From assembly GCA_964459985.1 (NCBI GenBank), contig CAYWOS010000003.1, positions 1-64,000 on the forward strand: a DNA stretch of 64,000 bases, given 5' to 3'. The DNA is from CAYWOS01 sp964459985 (lineage in GTDB: Bacteria; Bacillota; Clostridia; Christensenellales; Aristaeellaceae). Each line of letters opens with the position of its first letter. Position 1 is the stretch's first letter. A model generated the notes under the pieces. It was not told the DNA's origin and made no database searches. It saw only the letters and a list, made by a program, of their open reading frames with translations. Below, piece by piece: positions 26,661 through 34,059 of the stretch. The position numbers and the translations under genes are program-made.

Positions 26661-26870
26661 TTACCAATCCTCTTGCGTTTCTTCGTCCTCCTCATCATAC
26701 TCCTCTTCTTCATCATCACTGTCCGCGTCCCAGTCATCCTCCATATCGTTGGCATCGGGTTCGTCGTCAAGCAACCCGTTCCCCAATGCGTTCTCGAAGT
26801 CCAATTCGAATTCGTCCATATTCCCGTTTCCATCCATATCGAACAGGCCGCCAAAGACGCCGTTTTCCAT
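26661..26870 (-). CDS. Small acidic EF-hand-like protein
   Basis: A 69-residue protein. Its N-terminus is VFGGLFDMDGNGNMDEFE, whose DMDGNGNMDEFE segment (residues 11-22) is a canonical 12-residue EF-hand calcium loop (D-x-D-x-N-G...E). The C-terminal half is almost entirely Asp and Glu. GGAGGGGAG lies 5 nt before the ATG. Short proteins with one loop of this kind occur in Clostridia; their role is unknown. The frame stays open upstream (to about 26950) without an ATG, and adjoining frames look like pieces of the same protein, so this may be the C-terminal end of a longer, frameshifted gene. Confidence 0.62.
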   Translation of the reverse strand: MENGVFGGLFDMDGNGNMDEFELDFENALGNGLLDDEPDANDMEDDWDADSDDEEEEYDEEDEETQEDW

Positions 26871-27195
26871 GTCGCTCCCCTCCGTCTCTTCCTTCGCGCC
26901 AATCTCCTCGTTCGAGAATTCCCTCGATTCGAGCTCCCGATTGCCCCTGCTGAATCAGGCTGTCCATCCGCTCCTGCAAGCGCCGTCCCTTGGACAGAAG
27001 CGCCGAAGGCAGCGTCCCGTCCGTCGCCATGCGGCTGTGCTTTTCTTGTGGGACTGCCGCCGGCGCGTCCGCCTGCTCCCGGTCATGGCCGTTGGGTTGT
27101 CATACGGCTCCGGCGTCAGTTTGTCTTTGTATGATTCGTCACCCTTCGGCGATGCGGATCGTATCGGGTTTATATAGATAATGCGACCGTTCCAT
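26871..27195 (-). pseudogene. Possible frameshifted N-terminal part of the acidic EF-hand protein gene
   Basis: Reading from an ATG at 27195, three frames join into one sensible hydrophilic chain: MERSHYLYKPDTIRIAEG, then DESYKDKLTPEPYDN, then PNGHDREQADAPAAVPQEKH and MATDGTLPSALLSKGRRLQE, then RELESREFSNEEIGAKEETE, which runs straight into the acidic protein start. A good minus promoter sits directly upstream (27202-27230). Two early shifts cancel each other and a third lies near 26930. It could be a decayed gene, sequence errors, or chance. The ATG would lie at the predicted transcription start (leaderless). Confidence 0.35.
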
Positions 27196-27201
27196 ATGCA
27201 T

Positions 27202-27230
27202 ATTATACGACATATTCCTGATTTTGTAAA
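27202..27230 (-). promoter_or_regulatory. Promoter upstream of the acidic EF-hand gene region
   Basis: Minus strand TTTACA (27230-27225), 17-nt spacer, consensus TATAAT (27207-27202). Confidence 0.68.
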
Positions 27231-27289
27231 GTATCGTCGTTGTTTGCAGTATGGAGCAATATTGAGTATTCGGAGAGCGCCATAATGAA

Positions 27290-27326
27290 GGCTCGCCTTT
27301 CGCTGCCGAAAGACGAGCCGCTTTTT
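27290..27326. terminator. Strong hairpin between the acidic-protein promoter and the GH28 gene
   Basis: A 13-bp stem with one mismatch (27290-27302 with 27307-27319) and a CTGC loop, followed on the plus strand by GCTTTTT. On the minus strand it lies 117 nt downstream of the GH28 stop and could end Unit IV, though the T run is on the plus side. Confidence 0.65.
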
Positions 27327-27435
27327 ATGGAATTTTCCTCGGGCAAAGCGCATCGTATACAAAAGCCGCGCCGCCATCGGCAATCATACGGTCGATTTCC
27401 GATCAAACGGCGAAGCGCACGAACGCGCCGATCGG

Positions 27436-28869
27436 TTACAGAACGCGGATATCCTTCGTAAACGCGCCGATTTGCAGACCGAGTTCCTCGGGCGTGGAGG
27501 CGATTTTGCCGCCGACGGCGCAATGCGCGTAGGTCACGCCCTCGACGGTATTCTTTTCGCCGTAGCCCGCCACGCGGCTGCCCACGCCGTCGGGCATGGC
27601 AATACTCTCAAAGCGCACGTCGCGGATGTTGCCCGCCTCGACGTCCTTGCTCCAGAAATCCTTGGTAATCAGCACGTGCGTGCCCAGATACGCCTCGTGC
27701 TCGATGCGGATATCCCGAAACACGACATTCCGGACCATTGCCTTGTCGCAGATGTACACCACCAGCGCGCCGAGTTCCAGCGTCCAATCGGCGTAGGAGC
27801 GGATCACGTCGCAGTCCTCAAAGCGCACGTCGGATACATCGTTGACCGATTCGGCGGCAATGCCGAAACAGCGCACCTTGTCGTTCCATACCACGCACTT
27901 CCTGCACAGGATATCCTTGCCGCCGCACACGGGCGGCTTGAGCATCGCCTTGACCACCACGGCGTCGTCGCCCGTGCGGACGAAGCAGTCGTGCACATAC
28001 GCCTTTTTCGTGCTGACGATATCGATGCCGTCGCTGTTCTCGCGATAGCCGAAAATGCGCACGTTGTCCGCCTCCACGCCCTCGCAGCCGACAAAATGCA
28101 GCGTCCACGCGGGCGCGTTCACCATCGTCACATCGCGCACCAGCACGTCCCGGCATTGCAGGAACACAAGCGGCGAACGCTCGTGCCAGTCAAGGCAGGA
28201 GAAATCCAGAATGCCGTACCCCTCGACCGTCACCTGCGCGCAGTCCCGCGCCATGAGGCAGGTGCGGTAGTTTTTCTGCCCCGCCCAGTCGCGCTCGTCG
28301 AGCGGCGTTTCCTCCGGCGGATGCTTTCGCGCCGTGACGACCGCGCCGGGCGCGAGATAGATCGTATCGCCGCTTGAAAAATCAAACGTGTCGATCTCGT
28401 GCAGACCGGGCGCGAAATACAGCCCTTTGACATCCTGCGGACGCCTGACCTCGCGGATCGGGCACACGGACACCGTCAGCGGCTGCGCGATGTCGCCGTC
28501 CGCCAAGAGCGTATAGTGCCCCGTCCGACCAATCTCAAAGCGCGCTTCGCCCTCGCGCGCGACGCCCTCGACGCCCGCGCTTTTCGGCAGGATCTCAACG
28601 CCGTGCAGATCGCCGCTTCGCACGGCGCGAAAAGCAATCGGCTCGTCGCCTTCATAACACACCTGCGCGAAGGAATGCGGACCGCCGCGCGTGACGGGCG
28701 CGGCATACACGGGCACCTCAATCCCGTCGGCGAACAGACGCCAATCGCTGCTGACGCGCACGCCTTCCTTTGCCGCCTCGTGCGGCTTCCCGCCCTGCGC
28801 GCGGTGCGCGTCATGATCCAGCGCCCGTCCAAGGCCTTGCGGCGCGGGCGCGATTTCGATTTTTTTCAT
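27436..28869 (-). CDS. Glycoside hydrolase family 28 (polygalacturonase-like), cytoplasmic
   Basis: A 477-residue right-handed beta-helix enzyme without signal peptide. After an N-terminal beta-sandwich region (about 1-140), the helix holds the GH28 motifs NSDGID (278-283) and GDD (300-302), whose aspartates are the catalytic residues; GIAAES and an RNVVFRDIRI run lie further on. GH28 enzymes hydrolyse alpha-linked galacturonides or rhamnogalacturonan. Lack of export signals suggests that it trims imported oligosaccharides. It starts 3 nt after the stop of the GH39-like gene and is the last gene of Unit IV. Confidence 0.85.
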   Translation of the reverse strand: MKKIEIAPAPQGLGRALDHDAHRAQGGKPHEAAKEGVRVSSDWRLFADGIEVPVYAAPVTRGGPHSFAQVCYEGDEPIAFRAVRSGDLHGVEILPKSAGVEGVAREGEARFEIGRTGHYTLLADGDIAQPLTVSVCPIREVRRPQDVKGLYFAPGLHEIDTFDFSSGDTIYLAPGAVVTARKHPPEETPLDERDWAGQKNYRTCLMARDCAQVTVEGYGILDFSCLDWHERSPLVFLQCRDVLVRDVTMVNAPAWTLHFVGCEGVEADNVRIFGYRENSDGIDIVSTKKAYVHDCFVRTGDDAVVVKAMLKPPVCGGKDILCRKCVVWNDKVRCFGIAAESVNDVSDVRFEDCDVIRSYADWTLELGALVVYICDKAMVRNVVFRDIRIEHEAYLGTHVLITKDFWSKDVEAGNIRDVRFESIAMPDGVGSRVAGYGEKNTVEGVTYAHCAVGGKIASTPEELGLQIGAFTKDIRVL

Positions 28870-28872
28870 TCT

Positions 28873-30825
28873 TTATTCTTTCCCTATCGCAATTTTAAGC
28901 GTCGTATCGGTCGGCGCGTCGGTCAGCCCATAGGTGACGCGCCAGATTGTTCCCTCGTTCGCGTTCAGAATCAGCTCTCCGCCAAGCGGCAGCGCGCCGC
29001 GCGAACAGTCCGAGAATCGCGGCGGCAGAAGGCTTTCATTCACCGCGCCGCTTGTGTAGAGCCGCGCTTCCAAGCATTCGCCCGCGCCGTCCAACCGTTC
29101 GATCGCCAGAAAGCACGGCGCGTCGGCGCGCCCGGGCGCGAGCACCTCGGGGCGCAGACGGACGGCGCTTGGCAGATTGGTCATGACGGCGCTGCCCATG
29201 CTCAAACCGTTTTGAAGATTGCCCGTGCCCGCGTAGGCGGTGAACGTGCCCAGATCAAACTCGGAAAACCCGGTGGACAAGCGATCAGCGAAGTAGTATT
29301 CCTTTTTCAGCACCGTCGCCACGCCGCCGTTGATCGCCCTGCCATCGACGAGCGCCGTTACGGGCGCGGGCGCGGGCGAGCCGTCCGCATCGGTAATCTT
29401 CACATAGATGGCGCCGCCGCTCGCGATCGCGCCGTACAGCGACAGATCGTCCGTGCGGACGTTTTCCGCCGTGTAGACGACGTCCGCTTCGTCGTCGCCG
29501 CCGTTCGCGCCGTAATTGCTATGCTCGCCGTCGATGGCGTACACGGCGAGATCGCAGCGCGCGAAGGGCAGATTGTTCAGGCGAAGCGAGAAGGATTTTT
29601 CCTTATACGAGCGATTGTACAGCATGACGCCGCCGCGCGCGTCGTCCGCCGACGCGAAGCCGCGAATACCGCCGCCCTCGATGGAGAGCGCCACGCGCTC
29701 CACGGGCATATCGTTATACATCGACAGCAGGTGGTACGCCGCGTAACGCTTGCCCGTGCGGCTTTCGATCATCTGGATGCCCTGCTCGCCGGACACGCGG
29801 AAGCACGCCCAATTGACCGAGGTGATCTGCGGGGTTTCCACAAAGTAGGCGATGGCGTCCAGCATGGGGCTGACGCATTTTGCGGTGGCGGTCACATCGC
29901 TCGACATCGAGATATGGAACTCATTCAGGTGCAGCCCGGTCGTATTGAACGCGTCGCCCTGCGCCGACAGCGCGGCATTCGCCTGTCGCGTATACACGGG
30001 ATAATTCGCGGGCACGTAGCAATGATACGAAATGAAATCGAGCGGCAGATCGTTTTCGCGCGAGAAATCGAGGAATTGCTTGACCTTTCCGTTCTCGTAC
30101 GCCGCCGTGAACGTGGCGAGCGACAGCCCGCCGACGGTCGCGTGGGGATTGCCCGCGCGGATGCCGCGCGCGGCGTGCCGATAGATTTCGAGGTATTCCT
30201 CCCACGTGCCGCCGTAGAACGCCATGTCGTTGACGCTGTGATCGAACCAGTCCGGCTCGTTCCAGACCTCGTTCGCGGCGAGCGGCCAGCCCAGCGCGGC
30301 GTAATGCGCCGATATGTTCTCGCACACCTGCGCCCATTTGTTCATGTCGGACGGCGGGAATTTCCAGTAATTGCCCGAGGCGGCGGTCCTGTCGTACAGG
30401 GCATTGGGCGTGGCGAAATACACGATGTACGGCAGCGCGCCGTTCTTATAAAACTGCTTGAACATGGCGTCCGCCGCCATATAGGAATACGAGATCCTGT
30501 CCGCGCTGCCCAGCCCGATCGCGCCGCCGATGCCGCCGTTGCCCATGAACAGATCGACGCGCTGGCTTTCGCTGCGCAGCGTCCGCAAAAGCGGCGCGTC
30601 GCGCACAAACTCGCGCGCGTAATCGCCCACAAAGGAATGCGAGGGCGAAAACGTGTTCTGCCGTTTGAAAAGCGGCACGCCCGTATGCACGGCGAAGTCC
30701 GCCGTCAGCGCCGTATCCGCGCCCCGCGCCGTTTGGGAGGCGCGCGTGGCGAGCGCCGACGCGGGATCGCAGGCGAGCCATGCCGCAAGGAAACAGAGGA
30801 GAAGAGAGCGGAATCTGTTCTTCAC
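28873..30825 (-). CDS. Secreted GH39-like glycosidase, GTG start
   Basis: A 650-residue exported protein with a clan-A (beta/alpha)8 catalytic domain. The putative acid/base is Glu190 in NEVWNEPD and the nucleophile Glu302 in LHLNEFH, matching the GH39 beta-xylosidase/iduronidase pattern. A C-terminal beta-rich part (about 400-650) follows. The signal peptide is MKNRFRSLLLCFLAAWLA..., with cleavage probably near SALA; the start is GTG at 30825 after AAAGGGAA. A paralogue with the same motifs is at 54185-56071. It lies between a double LamG protein and a GH28, and probably releases side-chain or terminal sugars outside the cell. Exact linkage unknown. Confidence 0.8.
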   Translation of the reverse strand: MKNRFRSLLLCFLAAWLACDPASALATRASQTARGADTALTADFAVHTGVPLFKRQNTFSPSHSFVGDYAREFVRDAPLLRTLRSESQRVDLFMGNGGIGGAIGLGSADRISYSYMAADAMFKQFYKNGALPYIVYFATPNALYDRTAASGNYWKFPPSDMNKWAQVCENISAHYAALGWPLAANEVWNEPDWFDHSVNDMAFYGGTWEEYLEIYRHAARGIRAGNPHATVGGLSLATFTAAYENGKVKQFLDFSRENDLPLDFISYHCYVPANYPVYTRQANAALSAQGDAFNTTGLHLNEFHISMSSDVTATAKCVSPMLDAIAYFVETPQITSVNWACFRVSGEQGIQMIESRTGKRYAAYHLLSMYNDMPVERVALSIEGGGIRGFASADDARGGVMLYNRSYKEKSFSLRLNNLPFARCDLAVYAIDGEHSNYGANGGDDEADVVYTAENVRTDDLSLYGAIASGGAIYVKITDADGSPAPAPVTALVDGRAINGGVATVLKKEYYFADRLSTGFSEFDLGTFTAYAGTGNLQNGLSMGSAVMTNLPSAVRLRPEVLAPGRADAPCFLAIERLDGAGECLEARLYTSGAVNESLLPPRFSDCSRGALPLGGELILNANEGTIWRVTYGLTDAPTDTTLKIAIGKE

Positions 30826-30875
30826 GGGAATTCCCTTTCGCGCGCCGAATGCGCAGAAAAGCGCGCGCCGACCCG

Positions 30876-30905
30876 CGCCGCGCGGGATTTACGCCCCGCG
30901 CGGCG
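30876..30905 (-). other. Intercistronic hairpin between the double LamG gene and the GH39-like gene
   Basis: A perfect 11-bp stem CGCCGCGCGGG/CCCGCGCGGCG with an 8-nt loop and no T run. Likely an mRNA processing or stability element. Confidence 0.6.
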
Positions 30906-30925
30906 GAGTTCGGCCAACGCATCGA

Positions 30926-33037
30926 TTACTTGGTGTAGTTCAGTTCAAGCGCCGCCGCCGTTTCGCGGAACAGGCGCAGATTGGACGCGAAGATGTGACG
31001 CGCGATGGCGTCGTTGTTGCTGCGGAAGCTGGCGGTGTTGCGAACGAACAGAAGCACCTTCTCCGCGCCGCCCAGATCATCGGCGATCGAATAGGTCTGT
31101 CCGAAAACGAACGCCGTCTCGTCGCCCTCCACGCGTTCCTTGGTCGCGGAAGCGTACTCGGGAATGAAATCAATGTGCTGCGCGTGGTCGATGGTCTCAT
31201 CGCCCCTGACCTTGGGCTGGTAGTAGCGATAGTTGGCGGTCACCTTGTCGCCGTCCACGGTCACGGAAACATCGCCGATCACATACACGTTGCCGCCCAC
31301 CAGAGGATAGGTCACCGTGCCGCGCGCCGTCAGATCGATCGGCAGGAAGGTATACCATTTGTCCGTGACGGGATCTTCCATGTCGCGGAAGGACGGACCG
31401 AGCACGCAGACGGTATTGTTGTTGTAATACACCGTCGGATCGGGCACGAAATCGATGATATCGCCATTGCCGTCGATCACGTCCATGTCGTACAGCGCCG
31501 AGGAGAATAGTTTCACATCGTCCAGCGCTCCGAGAAAGCCCTCCACGGCAACGCTGCCGTCCCCGCCGTTGAACCAGTCGAATTGCGCCCACGAACCGCC
31601 CACGCTGAAGGAGAAATCGCTCGTGGTGTTCTCGCTGCCGTTCAGCGTGACGTTGGCTTTCTCCGTCCCGTCGATAAAGGTTTTCATGACGCTGTTTTCT
31701 TTATCGAATACCATCACGTAATGGTGCCAGTCGTTCATATCCGCGCCGTTGCCCGCGAGGATGTCGCCGTACCCGTCGTCCCAGATAGTACCCGCCACGC
31801 CCCAGTTCTTAAGCGCGTCGTACGCGGGGTCGTTGTTGCGAATAATGACGCTGGTAAACCCGTTCGGGCTGCCGTTGATGCCGTTGTCCACGGGGCGCAT
31901 ATTCCCTCTGCCCCCGGCGTTTTCATCCGTTTTGGCGTAGTACGACAGCGTCATCGAGCCGTCGATCTTGTCCGCGAAATCCTCCCACCCGTTGGCGGAA
32001 GTAGTCAGCGCGGACGAACCGCCGAACTGAACCGCTTTGTCATTCACGCCGTCATCCACGATGCTCACGCCGTTCGGATTGATCGTCCTGTCCAGATCAT
32101 TGCCGTTGGCGGAGGAGTCCTTGCCGGGATTCGCGGCGTCGTCAAAGGCGTACCACGCTTCCAGGCTCTCGTGCTGCGCGTTGCCGGGCACGGACTGATA
32201 GCTCCCGGTTTTGCGCAGAACAGAAAAGTTCGCCGTGGGATCGGTGGAAATCGGCAGCGTCACGCCGTCGGTGATCGCTTCCATATCGTACACCGCGCCA
32301 GCGAACACCTTCACCTCGTCCACCATGCCGCAGAAGCCTTCCGCCGTCGCATCGCGGTTGCCGCCGTTGAACCAATCCCACTGCGCCCAGCTGCCGCCCA
32401 CGCAGAAGGTGAACGCGCTCACGACGACCTCGTTTTCATCGGCGTAGGTTTCGCTCATCCTCACGCCGTCCACGAACGCGACGACCAATTCGTTCGCCGG
32501 ATCGTACACCATGACGTAATGATGCCAGCCGTCCGGGCGTTCGGTCACGCTCGTCGCGCTGCCCCACCAATCGCTGCCGCCCGCCTTGCTGATGCCCGTC
32601 AGCGAAACGGCGCCGTCGTTTGCCACATTCTTGTTCACCAGCGTGGTGAAGCCTTCGTCGCTGCCGTTGATGCCGTGATCCACCACGCGGGCGTTGCCCG
32701 TGCGGGCGTTTTCGAGATCAACCTTCGCGTAGAAGGAGATCGTGAAGGGATTGCTGCCGTAGAGATCCATGAAATCGTTGTTCGCGTCGTCCTTGGCGAT
32801 AAGACCCGACGAGCCGCCGAAGCACACGCCGCCGTCTTTCACGCCTTCGCACGGCTGAATACCGTCCGGGTTGACGGCCTTGACCAGATCGTTGCCGTTG
32901 CCCGAGGCGTCCGCGCCTAGGTTTTCGGCGTCGTCGAATGTGTAGTGCGCGAGCAGAACCGGCTCGTCGGCGAGCGCCGCCGTACAGCACAGCGCGAGCA
33001 TCGTGCAGAGCAACAGGATGAATCGCATGGTTTTCAT
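30926..33037 (-). CDS. Secreted protein with two LamG (concanavalin-A-like) domains
   Basis: A 703-residue exported protein: signal peptide (MKTMRFILLLCTMLALCCTA, then ALA-DE), LamG domain 1 (about 22-250), LamG domain 2 (about 275-500), and a C-terminal beta-rich region of unknown family (500-703). Both LamG parts open with the typical YTFDDA/YAFDDA and ASGNGNDL patterns. Such domains bind or cleave glycans at the cell surface; I see no catalytic motif. The start at 33037 follows AAGGAG. It is the first gene of Unit IV under an AraC-type promoter. Domain 1 is nearly identical to the LamG lipoprotein immediately downstream of Unit III. Confidence 0.85.
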   Translation of the reverse strand: MKTMRFILLLCTMLALCCTAALADEPVLLAHYTFDDAENLGADASGNGNDLVKAVNPDGIQPCEGVKDGGVCFGGSSGLIAKDDANNDFMDLYGSNPFTISFYAKVDLENARTGNARVVDHGINGSDEGFTTLVNKNVANDGAVSLTGISKAGGSDWWGSATSVTERPDGWHHYVMVYDPANELVVAFVDGVRMSETYADENEVVVSAFTFCVGGSWAQWDWFNGGNRDATAEGFCGMVDEVKVFAGAVYDMEAITDGVTLPISTDPTANFSVLRKTGSYQSVPGNAQHESLEAWYAFDDAANPGKDSSANGNDLDRTINPNGVSIVDDGVNDKAVQFGGSSALTTSANGWEDFADKIDGSMTLSYYAKTDENAGGRGNMRPVDNGINGSPNGFTSVIIRNNDPAYDALKNWGVAGTIWDDGYGDILAGNGADMNDWHHYVMVFDKENSVMKTFIDGTEKANVTLNGSENTTSDFSFSVGGSWAQFDWFNGGDGSVAVEGFLGALDDVKLFSSALYDMDVIDGNGDIIDFVPDPTVYYNNNTVCVLGPSFRDMEDPVTDKWYTFLPIDLTARGTVTYPLVGGNVYVIGDVSVTVDGDKVTANYRYYQPKVRGDETIDHAQHIDFIPEYASATKERVEGDETAFVFGQTYSIADDLGGAEKVLLFVRNTASFRSNNDAIARHIFASNLRLFRETAAALELNYTK

Positions 33038-33073
33038 TTGATCCCACTCCTTCTTGAAATTGTCGATACTGTT

Positions 33074-33135
33074 ATTATATCTGCCGTCATGCAACAAGAA
33101 TAGCAGTATTACCGCGACTTATTAACACGATTTCG
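33074..33135 (-). promoter_or_regulatory. Unit IV promoter with type-1 AraC-like operator
   Basis: The -10 TATAAT (33079-33074) has no good -35 box. Exactly 20 nt upstream lies ACTGCTAT (33107-33100), then GTAA, and further up GAAATCGTGTTA (33134-33123). The same string in the same spacing occurs before Unit I at 58236-58295 (26 of 35 positions identical). Lack of a -35 plus upstream half-sites suggests an activator-dependent promoter, most likely AraC-type. Confidence 0.7.
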
Positions 33136-33167
33136 CGCGGGCATTCGATCGTAAGCCGATGACAAGT

Positions 33168-33213
33168 GCCCGGACGCGCGCGGGATGCGCGCACAGCACG
33201 CACGCGCCCGGGC
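33168..33213 (-). terminator. Hairpin at the end of Unit III
   Basis: An 11-bp GC-rich stem with one G-T pair (33168-33178 with 33203-33213), 17 nt after the LamG lipoprotein stop. There is no T run, so termination may be partial. Confidence 0.5.
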
Positions 33214-33229
33214 GTTGATTGAGTATTGA

Positions 33230-34015
33230 TTACTTGCCGCCGAGCGCCGCGATGACATCCATGTCGTACACCGCGCCCGCGATGACCTTTACTTCGTCCA
33301 CCGTGCCGCAGAAGCCTTCGCAGGTGACGTCACGGTTGCCGCCCATGAACCAATCCCACTGCGCCCAGTTGCCGCCCACGCAGAAGGTGAACGCGCCCGC
33401 GACGACTTCGTTTTCCTCGGCGTAGGTTTCGCTCAGCTTCACGCCGTCCACGAACGCGACGACCAGCTCGTTCGCCGGATCGTACACCATGACGTACTGA
33501 TGCCAGCCGTCCGCGTTTTCGGTCACGCTCGTCGCGCTGCCCCACCAATCGCTGCCGCCCACCTTGCTGATGCCGGTCAGCGAAACGGCGCCGTCGTCCG
33601 CCTTGTTCATGTTCACCAGCATCGTGAAGCCTTCGTCGCTGCCGTTGATGCCTTCGTCCACCACGCGGGAGTTGCCCACGCGCGCGTTCTCGAGATCAAC
33701 CTTGGCGCAGAAGGAGATCGTGAAAGGATTGCTGCCGTAGAGATCCATGAAGTCGTTGTTCGCGTCGTCCTTGGCGATGAGACCCGAGGAGCCGCCGAAG
33801 TACACGCCGCCGTCCTTCACGCCCTCGACCGCCTTGACGCCGTCCGGGTTGACGGCCTTGACCAGATCGTTGCCGTTGCCCGAGGCGTCCGCGCCTAAGT
33901 TTTCGGCGTCGTCGAAGGTGTAGTACGCGAGCAACGCGGGCTCGCCCTCGGCAAACGCCGCGCATCCCGCCAGCATCGTCAGGCAGAGAACCAGAGCAAC
34001 CAGTGCTTTTTTCAT
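33230..34015 (-). CDS. LamG-domain lipoprotein
   Basis: A 261-residue protein consisting of a lipoprotein signal (MKKALVALVLCLTMLAGC, lipobox LAGC) and one LamG domain. It is almost the same, at protein and DNA level, as the first LamG domain of the protein encoded at 30926-33037, a clear recent tandem duplication. AAGGAG is 8 nt before the ATG. It is the last gene of Unit III, after GH36. It probably displays a glycan-binding domain on the cell surface. Confidence 0.85.
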   Translation of the reverse strand: MKKALVALVLCLTMLAGCAAFAEGEPALLAYYTFDDAENLGADASGNGNDLVKAVNPDGVKAVEGVKDGGVYFGGSSGLIAKDDANNDFMDLYGSNPFTISFCAKVDLENARVGNSRVVDEGINGSDEGFTMLVNMNKADDGAVSLTGISKVGGSDWWGSATSVTENADGWHQYVMVYDPANELVVAFVDGVKLSETYAEENEVVAGAFTFCVGGNWAQWDWFMGGNRDVTCEGFCGTVDEVKVIAGAVYDMDVIAALGGK

Positions 34016-34059
34016 TGTTGACACTCCTTGGATTTATTTAACCTCCGTATGGCGGATGG

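Noticed and set aside
26560..27177. A Ser-rich plus-strand open frame of 205 codons
   Set aside because: The poly-Ser tract is the complement of the Asp/Glu-rich tail of the EF-hand protein; no ribosome site and no family.
28399..31167. A 922-codon plus-strand open frame opposite the GH28 and GH39-like genes
   Set aside because: Its composition is Arg/Ala/His-rich with no domain, no ribosome site and exact antisense to two well-supported genes; it is a high-GC shadow frame.
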